NCBI RefSeq assembly: GCF_009727055.1
Contig: NC_052359.1
Coordinates: 64,080,335-64,144,334 of the forward strand
Direction of reading: 5' to 3'
DNA length: 64,000 bases
Source of the DNA: Benincasa hispida
Taxonomy: Eukaryota; Streptophyta; Magnoliopsida; Cucurbitales; Cucurbitaceae
Shown here: positions 11,321 to 21,517 of the stretch, piece by piece
How the letters are laid out: every line of letters starts with the position of its first letter
How positions within the stretch are numbered: the stretch's first letter is position 1
Made by a program: the position numbers and the translations under genes
The notes under the pieces: model-generated
Told to the model about the DNA's origin: nothing
Database searches by the model: none
What the model saw: only the letters and a program-made list of their open reading frames with translations

Positions 11321-12112
11321 TGCCATGTGTTAGATGCATCTACGACTTCATTAGGTTAGGTGGAGTCTTTGCGTGTGCACCATTTGTCGCCAGCGTCCGA
11401 CCCGTCATGAGCCCCGACCCGCGCGCGACCCGATTCATCCTCATTCCTCGTTCCTCGTGCAGGCCTGCTTCCTCATTCGACTCGGCTCAACCCGCACGCC
11501 TTCTCTGTTGCCCAACTTCAGCACATTTACTTAGTCGGTTCAGATGGTCTGGACCAGTCTAGTTAACTTGGTTGTGCCGGTTTGACCAGTTCAACCTGGT
11601 TTTTGAACTTTCTAAGCCGGTTCGAGTGGTTTTTGGCCGATTCGAGTTGGTTCAAAGAGTTTGAAAGCCAGTTTGAGGGAGTTGTTTGCTGATATTTGTA
11701 ACAAATTAGTTGTTTGATTTTTTTTTAATGCCAAAACCGGTCCATTTTAGTGTTGTTTAAGTAGTATGCATGTGATGTATAATATTGTTTTATTATATTT
11801 TCATAAAGTATGCCATATTGTTTTTTATAAAACCCCACCATAGGGTAAGCATGTGGCATACATTTGATATATATTATAAGTGTTATAATGTATATAGTAT
11901 GCATGCTTAGTTTTAATATAAGTGTTATATTAAAGCATATTTGTTTAAGGAAGCATGTTATAGATGGATTAGGGTTATAAATGTTATAATCTATTTTATA
12001 ACATTCAAAATCTTTAAGAAAGATAAGATGCATGCTCACCTAGGGTTAACCGCTACATTTCAATCGCCTTTTTTAAGAGTTAGAATAGGTTGATTACATG
12101 TAAATCAAGAGT
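11321..12112. other. Noncoding sequence, probable retroelement debris
   Basis: A GC-rich part (11370-11560) is followed by short direct repeats with a CCGGTTCGAGT(G/T)G core near 11610-11660 and AT-rich sequence to 12112. The ORFs here are short and lack recognisable domains. No gene is supported. Confidence 0.4.
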
Positions 12113-12530
12113 TGTTTACTTACCCGGGGATTTTGTCTAAGGTTGGGGTACTTAAGTTGATGGTTTATGGAACACCTCCTACTTGGAGATCAAACTGGTG
12201 TCTAAGTTAATAACCCTAGTTTTATGAGCATGCGTGAGTGGTGTAAGGTAATAAAATTAGTTTATCACCTAAACATCATAGGTTAATCCTGGTATAAGAG
12301 TTATACTAGGAAAAATCACTTAGACTTAGGTTGTTTAATTAGCCGGAACATTCCTAAGTAAAGATTTACCCAAAAACAAGTAGAACACTTCAGTGGGAGT
12401 TTAATAACATATATGATATGTTGTTGGAATGCTTCAGTGGGAATTTAATAATGTATATGATATGTTGTTAGAACACTTTAATGGGAGATTAATAACATAT
12501 ATGATATATTGTCTATTAACTCTCGTGAAT
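12113..12530. repeat. Dispersed noncoding repeat, copy 2
   Basis: Direct-orientation copy of 1-408, including TAAGGTTGGGGTACTTAAGT and the three tandem 44-47-bp units with ATATGATATGTTGTT. Similarity stops near 12515-12530 where the other copy continues into its 130-160-bp tandem units. Substitutions and small indels between the copies show they are not recent duplicates. Confidence 0.7.
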
Positions 12531-12665
12531 GAGGTGGTTGAGGATTACATGAATGAGAGGGTTGAGGATCACTAGAAAGAGAATCTCCCCATTTCCCCCT
12601 TTTCACATCCTCATGTGTGAACCTGGTTGGTTTTTTCCTTTTCCGACGCTCGCGGTCATTTTTAT

Positions 12666-12797
12666 CCTACATTTAAATTATAAATCAGTGACAATACATT
12701 AAGATAATTAATTCATGCAATAGCCTTATCCTCACTTTAGTGGCATCCTTTTGACTTGAATCGACTACATTTAAATTATAAATCAGTGACAGTACAA
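12666..12797. repeat. Direct repeat of about 32 bp, spaced 99 bp
   Basis: CTACATTTAAATTATAAATC-AGTGACA begins at about 12668 and recurs at about 12767 with a single late mismatch (CAATACATT against CAGTACAATG). Confidence 0.6.
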
Positions 12798-13183
12798 TGT
12801 TAAGTCCGCACAACCTGGGTTGAATCCGAATCGAAATGGCCCCTAAGATTGAACAATTGACGGGAGAGTTCATGCATTTCATCAGCGGTCTGGTGAACTG
12901 GTTGTTCATTGACAGTTGGATTATTGACGGTGGTGTCCATCAATTCAAATATTGGAGTTGGTTCTTGAGTTTTGGACTACTCATTAATCATCCCAACTGG
13001 CTGTTCATTGACATGTTCATATGCACTGGTCTGAGGGGGATTCTCTCCATGTTCTTTGTGGGTATTATTACCATCATTATTATTATCATCATGAGAAATC
13101 CCTTCGTTATTGTCCCTCTCATCATGATGAGTCTTTATATTATTACTATCCTGAACAAATCAATTAAATATTCTGTTAAGCGA

Positions 13184-13480
13184 GGTAATCGATTAAGACT
13201 ATCTAAACGATCATTTAATAATCTTAAACGATCGTCTATGTTTTCTAAACGATCATTTAAGAATATATAAACGATCGTTTAGGAAATCCAAACGATTGTT
13301 TAAGACTATCTAAACGATCGTTTAAGATTATTAAACGATCGTCTATATTTTCTAAACGATCATTTAAGAATATGTAAATGATCGTTTAAGATTATCTAAA
13401 CGATCGTTTAGAAAATATAAGTAATCGTTTAGATTATCTAAATAATCTTATAAGACAATGTAAACGATAGTTACCATTTG
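13184..13480. repeat. Tandem array of about 13 units of 21-22 bp with palindromic TAAACGATCGTTTA
   Basis: Units start at each AAACGATC(G/A) and are 21 or 22 bp long; the best core TAAACGATCGTTTA is a perfect 14-bp palindrome. Variation in the spacers shows a higher-order period: the three-unit stretch at about 13225-13266 is repeated at about 13333-13374, 108 bp (five units) downstream. Units toward the right end (13421-13460) are more diverged. The array lies partly in a + strand open frame that ends at 13270, but alternating 21/22-bp units make sustained coding unlikely. Confidence 0.85.
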
Positions 13481-15033
13481 AAAATACCTAAATGACTGTA
13501 CAAAAATACATATCTCAATCAGACGATGGACTATCATCTTTATTTCGTTCAGTTGTTGGCCCATCAGGTGATGTTGGACAGTAAATGTAACTCTCATCTA
13601 ACGGACCATGGTAGTCAAGTTGGCCAAATCTTTGCAAACTCCTTTAATTTCCTCCCGAACCTTGTAGGATTTGGAATGATGATGTCTTGAGGACTTCTGC
13701 TGCCTATTTGATGTTCCGTCACATGCCCTCTTACCCATCAGGGGGTTAGTCTGAATTGACATACGTGGTTCCGACTTTATACGTTGCACATTTACAGGTT
13801 GATCTACATGGGATTCATGCTCTTCGTGCCCCCTAGAGAACTTGTGAGTATCGATGGAATGTTCAATCCCTTCGATCCTTCTTTCTCCAACAACATGAAC
13901 CACATTAAGCCCTGCCAGTCGATCCTCCTTGTACTTATCTCATCTACACTAGGTACAAGTCTCAACATAACAATAGTCTGTACATAAACAAATGAGCAAG
14001 TCATAATGGCATGAAACTATAAACAAATGAGCAAGTCAGAAGTGGTCGATTACTTACTTTTTTTTGCTGGAAAAATTTATTACTCAATTGATTATGATAG
14101 GATTGGAGGCACAGAACAAAGTCAAGAATTCTAGGAATTGAAACCTTGTTGACTTTGTGGCTATGAACTTACTTGATGTTGATAAAATTTTGTAAGCCCA
14201 AACCTTACGATATGGGAACTTTATTACATGTACATTACACAGGTTTAATGTATATTAAAGTGACATAGAAACAAAAGTACATACCTGAATTAAATGTGAA
14301 TCCATTATTATACAGTAATATGAGGTACGATGATCATTTTCTGCATTCTTTGAATCAATACCTCTTTCTTCCCGCGCATGATAGTCTTCATTGCTATTCA
14401 ATGTACGTTCATAAAAGAGAGAAGACCAATCATAATGTACAAAGACTTCATGGTCACCAACAGTCCCAAATTATTCACATCGAAATGAGTTTTCTTATCT
14501 TTTCCAATCATCACCGTTTTAATGAATAGTGTCAATGCAACCTTGACAACATCTTCACCATTAGTAAAATTGAACTTCTCAAATGCGGTCTCTACATCTT
14601 GCAAGAAACTATTCTTTCCATTTGGTCCTTCTTTTGACCAAGAATGAGTTCTCGCAGTCTTTCACTGCTTGTTCTCTTTCTACTATTTCCCTAATCGGCA
14701 CAACCGATTATCAAGTTAAATCGTCTTAAGAGATGTTACCTTTTTCCTAGAATGTTGATGATATAAGTTTGGGTTCACATCCTTACCTCCCTTAACAGAA
14801 AGTGGTACAAAGTTTTGTCCAATTAAAACAAGATATGTATCCAACAAGGGACCAAAGGCCTTTTTCCCATATAGTCTCATTTGTTCTTCTGTCAACTTAT
14901 TCTTAATCACAAAGGCAGTTTTGTAGACTTGACAAGAGACGTAGCTGGAAAATATTTCTTAACAGGGACGTCCATTGTACCAATTTGATAAGCATGTACA
15001 TTACAAGATTAGTAAACATTGACAAACAAAAAT

Positions 15034-15310
15034 TAAACGATGGCATAATAGATATCTCAAACGATCGTGTAACAATTAGCTAAAAGATCGCATAATAGAT
15101 AGCTAAATGATCGCACGATATAAACCTAAACGGTCACACAATAAATATCTAAATGATCACTTAATATTCTTTATTTGATTGCTTAGTAATCTCTATTTGA
15201 TCGCTTAGTATAATATCTAAACGTTCGCTTAATATTCTCTAAACGCTCGCTTAGTATTCTCTATCCGATCGCTTAGTATTCTCTTAACGATCGATACGAA
15301 CGAATACGCA
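15034..15310. repeat. Second tandem array, about 11-12 units of 22-24 bp with AAACGATCGC-like core
   Basis: Units begin AAACGATGG, AAACGATCG, AAAAGATCG, AAATGATCG, AAACGGTCA, AAATGATCA, ATTTGATTG, ATTTGATCG, AAACGTTCG, AAACGCTCG, ATCCGATCG and TAACGATCG. The right half has the common spacer CTTAGTATTCTCT. It is more diverged than the array at 13184-13480 and differs in spacer sequence, yet keeps the same phase and core. Confidence 0.8.
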
Positions 15311-15400
15311 ATTAAACCCTACAAGATAGTCAAACCTCGAATTTTAACATGCACTCTTCAAGGAGAAGAGTCTCATACTTTTCATATCACGACGACGGTG

Positions 15401-16595
15401 GCAAGTGCGTAGAGATGACCGACGAGAAATCTGCGAGGAGTGCTCGCTAAAGTTCGGAGAGAAAACGGGAGAAAATTTGAGAGAAAATTCTTCGAAGAGA
15501 AAGCTTTGGGAAGGAAATGAAGGAAATAAAGGGAACTTATCGTTGTAAAGTATTTGTAGAGGTGCGTGGATACCAAACAGTCTAAAGGCTTTTTAAATTT
15601 GGGGATAATTTTGGAATTTTGCATGGGTAAACGGTCGGTGGTAGAAAAGTTTTTAGGAAGAGGTCATTGGAAGAAAAGTTTTAGGTTTTTGGGTTATTTT
15701 GTGAAATTTTCCATCTCCAAAACTAATAAAAAAAAAAAAAGAAGAAGAAGAAGTTAGTTTTATACTAAAAAGCTGAATTAACCAAACTAATGGATCAGTT
15801 TGGTTTGCTTCGATTTTTCAATTTTTTTAAGTCTCCTTTCACAATTGGGAATGACATGTGAATTACATATTTCTTAATTTTTGTGGCCGTGTTTTGATAT
15901 TTAGATCTTAAAAAAAACTTTTTGATGGTTACAAATCTCATAGATGATTATATATGTAATATTTAAAACCATTTGATCATTACAAGTCTCAATTTTATAT
16001 CTGAAATGTTTTCAAAATTTATTTAAAATTGATGATAGAAACTTGGTTCGAAAAAGATACAAATCTTCTTTGATTTTTCTCCGAGTGATTTTTTTTCTTA
16101 ATTCCAACTTTTTTTATTTGTCAAGAATGTTATGTTAACCTTATGAACAACCAACGTGAGACGATTAACACCAAAGTCGTGTCATATTACTTTTAAAGAT
16201 TGTCATTCTACGATACAACAATCAATTTGTTCAACATTCAATTTTTACACTCCTCAATTGCACCAAGGATTTTATTTTTTGGTAGATTTGGATTTAGTCA
16301 AATGGACTGTATTCATCACACTTAGACTCAAATTCTTGGGCCGAATTAGTAAATACATCATTCATGACGTTTCTAAACTCACTTGGCTACTACCTCTTAC
16401 AATCTACATATCTTAATTGTGTACTACAAAAAATTAAATAAAATAATTAATGAACGAAAAGTAGGTAAGTTATTTTGATCGCGTAAAATTAAATGCCTTA
16501 ACAAGAAAATTTGGCGCTTCTCAACTAAATTGGAAAAAAAAAAAAAATCTTTTGAAAAAGACTAAAATGATATGGTTTGACAAAGCAGTGTCCCC
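15401..16595. other. Intergenic sequence upstream of SDR-A
   Basis: No gene is supported. A short GC-richer part (15380-15700) has overlapping small ORFs without recognisable domains, followed by AT-rich sequence with poly-A runs. Confidence 0.4.
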
Positions 16596-16604
16596 TTTAA
16601 ATAT
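16596..16604 (+). promoter_or_regulatory. TATA-like box of SDR-A
   Basis: CCCTTTAAATATCTCAACG lies about 110 bp before the SDR-A ATG. The same context, CCCATAAATATGTCAACA, precedes SDR-D at a similar distance, so the two promoters are homologous and this is the likely core promoter. Confidence 0.55.
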
Positions 16605-16714
16605 CTCAACGACCCGCATCATGAAATCTCACCCTTCAAAATAAAATCAGTAAATCCAAAGCTCTCTGTTTCTCTCTCCTTTCCACCGCTTCCTTCATTT
16701 CTTGTTCAACAAGA

Positions 16715-18263
16715 ATGACTCTCAATGGCTCTCCAACTCCTCTTAGAAGGTAAGTTCCCATGGCCAAAAACCCATTTATGCTAGATAGTAGTTTGGATTT
16801 TATGGACTCTGATACCATGTTTAGATAGTATGGAATTCCATCTTAAAATCAATTGGCTATGTGAGGAGTAACCCATCCATGTTATAAGGAGTGTGAGTCC
16901 CTTGTTTTTTTCAACGTGGGATTGTCGACAATTTCAAAACATATATATTATTTTATACACAAACTATATGTTAAATATATTCTAAATTTTTCTGGGTTCT
17001 AAATAATGTCTAATTTCCGATGTTTTTGTTAATGTATGAAAGCAGGAATTTTCTAGTATGCACCACTAAATATTAGCTAAATTATATATAATAACCCATT
17101 CGATGAACATGTGCAATTTTGGAGTTTTTAGATTGGAAGGAAGGTGGCGATCATTACGCGGGGGCGCAAGCGGGATCGGAGCCAGTGCAGTGCGAATTTT
17201 CCATCAAAATGGAGCGAAAGTGATAATTGCCGATATCCAAGACGAAGTCGGCCAAAAAATCGCTGACGGACTCGGTGAAGATGTAAGCTATATCCATTGC
17301 GATGTATCAAAGGAAGAAGACGTCAGAATCTGGTAGATGCCGCCGTGGACCGGCATGGCAAGCTCGACATCATGTACAGCAACGCCGGCGTCATCGACCG
17401 TACCCTTGGCAGCATATTGGACGTTACAAAATCTGACTTGGACAAGGTAATATGGGAAAATACTTTTTGGTTCATATTATACTCTACACTTTTTAAGTTT
17501 GATGTTTACAAAAACAATGATTATCCATTTTCCTCAAAAGTAAAATATAAATAAACAATCTAATTTTTTTCTTTTAAAAAAATCAGATACGTGACAGTTT
17601 TATTAGTATGTAAGGCTGCACAGAGATGAGTTATATAAAATTTAGATTTTCATGGGTGGTTTTGCCAGCCTAGGAAATATGTTCTTGTTCTACTATATGA
17701 ATAATTATAGCAATGCTTCAAGAACTAACTCTAATATTATATAAGTTTGAGCATAAATAAATAATCTCAGTTTCATAATTGAATGATATAATAAAGGTTT
17801 GGGGGTAAACGTGATGGGGGCATTTTGGGGGGCAAAGACTGCAGCCAAGGTGATGATACCCCAAAAGAATGGGTGCATTCTATTCACAAGCAGCGCAACC
17901 ACCAACATCTCTGGTATCTCAACGCACCCATACACAGCCTCCAAATGTGCAATCTTGGGGCTAGTTAGGAACCTAGCCGCCGAGCTCGGCCAACATGGGA
18001 TCAGAGTCAACTGCGTCGCCCCCTTCGCCGTCGCCACTGGGATTGCAGGACCCTGTGACCCAATGCAAGAGGAGATGGTTGAGACCATGGTCACTAGCTG
18101 GGCCAATCTCAAAGGTCGCGTCCTAAAGGCCGACGACATACAAGGCTGCACTCTACTTGGCTAGCGATGATGCCAACTATGTCAGCGGCCTCAATCTGAT
18201 GGTCGATGGAGGCTTCAGTGTAATCAATCCTTCCATGCTGAAAACTCTTAAGCTCTGGACTGA
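16715..18263 (+). pseudogene. SDR-A: short-chain dehydrogenase/reductase copy with frameshifts
   Basis: Exons at 16715-16749, 17132-17446 and 17797-18263 match SDR-D; both introns keep GT and AG. Intron 2 is only 350 bp. Six small indels relative to SDR-D are visible: -1 near 17142 and +1 near 17158, which replace the KVAIIT strand by RWRSLR before GGASGIG; -1 near 17327, giving a TAG at 17334; -1 near 17800; -2 near 18142; and -1 near 18255, which removes the normal stop. Catalytic text is otherwise kept (NAGVIDRT, FTSSATTN, YTASK). The enzyme family oxidises secondary alcohols with NAD; no product can be made as read. Because changes are mostly single-base indels, residual sequencing error is an alternative to true decay. 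Confidence 0.85.
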
Positions 18264-20249
18264 AAATGTCCACACTTATGAGGGTTGTTTCTCTACTATG
18301 AATTCAAATACTATCTTTGTTATTTTATTCAGTCTTTATGTATTTGGTGTATGAATGAGATTTGAAGAATAATGATTGGTTAATAGAGAAAAAGAAAAGC
18401 GAGTTAGAGGGAAATAAGATAAAATAATTTTCAAGAAAGGGTTCAATACTCTAGTTTATATGGTTTGAGCATAATAATAGAATCTTTCAAGGATGTTTCT
18501 AAGAATTAACCCTCTTTGGGGAGATATTATCACTTTTGCTGCTAATTGGTGCACCAAGTTGATCTATTTTATTTTGATGTTGTGATGCTTTTAATATTTG
18601 TGAAAGACTTTTTTCTAGTTTCTTATTTGTACTATAACATAAAAATATAAATAAAAATGTCGTAGAATGAGAGCATATGCTATACTTATATGTAACATTT
18701 AAACATTAAAATGACTAGATATGTCGTAGAATAAGGAGTGAAAGGGCAATTTAAAAAGTTTAAAAGGTGTTAGCGTCCCTTAACCAAAAGTTATTCTAAA
18801 ACAATTTTTTTAAAAAAAATTTATCATCCCAATTCCTATAAGTGTTGAGGGGAAAAGCATAATCACCAACCCAATTCAATAATTGAAAAACATTCAAAAT
18901 AGAACATCATATAAAAGTTCACATGATTAACACCAAAAACCGAAGCTAAATCGAAGCAAGACTCGTATAATTACTTGCTTATTGAATGTTGAAACTGGAA
19001 GAAAAAATATCGGCCACAAACATAAAAAAGGTTAAAAAATCAAGTACCAAAAAGTATTAAAATTTTATAATTCAAATAAAATATGATAGCTAATATCTAT
19101 AATCTAAAAAAAAAATAGTATATGAATATAACATTACTAATAGCATACACCCATCACTTACTCTGTGTGTTATTTGCGTATATTTGCTGTTGGTATATTA
19201 TTTGTTGTTTTCATGATTGTCAGGACTTTCTGTGAAACATTCACATTTTGTGTGATAGATCAACTTTAATTTTCATACATCAACACATGCACAAAGAAAA
19301 GAAAAGAAATGATAGCAAAGATTTTAGCTTGAGTGGCCAAGGAAGAAAACCCTTGACCGTTAAACTAAGCAGCAACAATGTTGGATAAATTTGGATTTAG
19401 TGAAAATGGACTAAATTTAGTAGGGCTAACAAGAAAAATAGCAAAATTTATTTCATTTAGAAAATGGAAAAAAAAATTTCAAAATTATAAAAATAGCAAA
19501 ACGAATTTATTAAATAAAAAATACTAATTAGTAGATGACAAAACTACCCTAAAACAACAAAATTAAGTATAAATGAGAATGCAAAGATTCAAAAACAACT
19601 CGAAGGCCACAAATACACTATACCTAAACATTTTATAACCACAAATATATAGTATCTAAACATTCTAGAAGCAAAAATTAAAAATCACCCAATATGTCTT
19701 TAACGTTTCCAACTACCTATAGAACGTGTATATGCAAGGGAAGATGACGACCAGCGGTGGGGGTCATTAGAAACTTATGGATGTCTATAACGATGGACTT
19801 CCTCAAAAGTGAGAAAGAGCAAAGTTGATTATACCAATAAATTTGTTGGCAAGTGAGTATTTGAAGAAATTGCAACTTTAGAATGATGTGACTATTGGAA
19901 ATATGATTACATTTGACACCAAAACCAGTTGTTCGGAAGTTTCATTTGTTTATGTGACCATCTTGCTCATAGGATCTTGAAAGAACTTTAAACACTATTA
20001 ATCCCACAATGAAAACGATGTTAAAAGTAGAAACAAAAGCATGAAACATGTGTGCGAGTGAAAAAGGTCGGTGACCTGGCGAGGTGGTCGTCAAAAAACT
20101 AGTCAAGACGATGAAATTCAAGAAAGGGTTGCTCACGAACATGAGATTGAGAAGGAGGAAAAGAGATTTGGGAGACGGCTAAGTGAAGAAGATGAGATCT
20201 AGGATTTCTGTTATCTTATTTTATTATTAATAATAATATATTATTATTA
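18264..20249. other. Intergenic, AT-rich
   Basis: No coding region, repeat family or RNA gene that I can support. Poly-A and poly-T tracts are common. The small ORFs lack domains. Confidence 0.4.
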
Positions 20250-20261
20250 TTGATAATAAAA

Positions 20262-20263
<2 letters not shown>

Positions 20264-20301
<38 letters not shown>
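20264..20301. repeat. (AT)n microsatellite
   Basis: About 19 perfect AT dinucleotides. A longer interrupted counterpart is at 63925-63982 in the other arm. Confidence 0.9.
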
Positions 20302-20305
<4 letters not shown>

Positions 20306-21517
20306 AAACATTTAAAGATTATATTCTCATTTATTATGTATCCTTCTAAGTACAACAAGTCATTTTTACATGTTTCTATATGAAAATTGAAAACATCGAT
20401 AATATGAAAAAAAATTCAAATTAATTTGATAATAATATGTATAAAATAATGCAAAGTTTTTAAATACAATTGAATTTGTAACAAACATTTAAATAAATCG
20501 GAAGTTAGTTAGGTAAAATCTAATTTGATAATAAAATATAAATTCAAATATAATTCGGGGAGAAATATCAAGAAGGGACTCGTTTATTTACAATTACACT
20601 GTATTCATAATTCCATTTTCATTTAAGGTTCAACAATTACACACTATTTATAACTCCATCAACCACAAAACTTACAAAAGAATCTTAACTCGTTGTAGAG
20701 ACATAGCAAAAACAACAAGATTACAAAAGTTAATACTTATTTATTTGTTAAAAAGACAAATTAATGATATAATAATATAATAAGATGATAATGAATAAAA
20801 GGTGATAAAAAAATTTTAAAAAATGATAAAATTTAAATGAAATGTATAGTTTGTTAGATGATAATATGTATAAAATATTGAGTAAAATCTTAATCTGGAT
20901 AAAAAGTCTTAATCCAGATTTATAATAATAAAAAACGAATAATGTAATGTAAAATCTAAAGATATATTATTAGTTAAAATCAAAATGGTGATAAACAAAC
21001 TAAAAATTGATTAATTCTAAATATTTTCGAAAAATGGTTAAATCAAATCAAAACATATATGAAACTGTCAATTCAAATTTTAAAATTGGAGAAAAATCTG
21101 ACACGTTTATCTCTTGAATCTGTTAGATTGAAGTCTCATAACCGACGTTTCCATTTATACTTATACTGTATTTCTATTGAGAATTGATACACGGTATCAT
21201 ACTAGACGATTCCATTTACAATGTATTTCTATTGAGAATTTATACACGGTATAATAATTACACACTACTCGAAAAAATTGTTAATCGACCATGTCAGAGA
21301 CAATTTGAAGATAAATATATATATATATATATATGTCATGTCCGCAACATGCTTTTGCCAAATTACTATTTCCATTTTTTTGACAAAAATCAAAAGGCAC
21401 CTCTCGATTTTGCTAATTCCTCCCATTTCTTAATTTGGTATTATTTGAGCTCAAATTTGATAGAAGCAAGTTCATTAAAATCAATTGGGCCTTGAGCCAA
21501 ATGAGCAACATGCAAAA

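Larger units (their letters stand above)
12531..15400 (-). pseudogene. Decayed gene or transposon remnant resembling DUF1985/Ulp1-type plant repeats
   Basis: On the - strand, reading from about 14975, a segment starts MDVPVKKYFPATSLVKSTKL and shifts frame into KLTEEQMRLYGKKAFGPLLD (about 14840-14910), then LLREV and LGKKVTSLKTF-like pieces. Further down come DVVKVALTLFIKTVMIGKDK (about 14480-14560) and a charged segment (13598-13903). Order and wording resemble plant genes with a DUF1985 domain upstream of a Ulp1-like protease, often mobilised by Mutator-like elements. No protease domain is seen. Frames change repeatedly, so nothing intact is present. Two short-period arrays (13184-13480 and 15034-15310) bracket it. 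The family call is from memory and weak. Confidence 0.35.

Noticed and set aside
11725..12039. 104-codon - strand frame
   Set aside because: AT-rich, Ile/Tyr/Asn-biased composition with no domain; lies in noncoding repeat debris.
12836..13270. 144-codon + strand frame entering the 21-22-bp array
   Set aside because: The repeated KRSF text comes from the array; mixed 21/22-bp units break any heptad, and the opposite strand holds the better domain match.
13184..13480. CRISPR-like regular array
   Set aside because: Units are only 21-22 bp with no separate spacers, and the setting is a plant nuclear genome.
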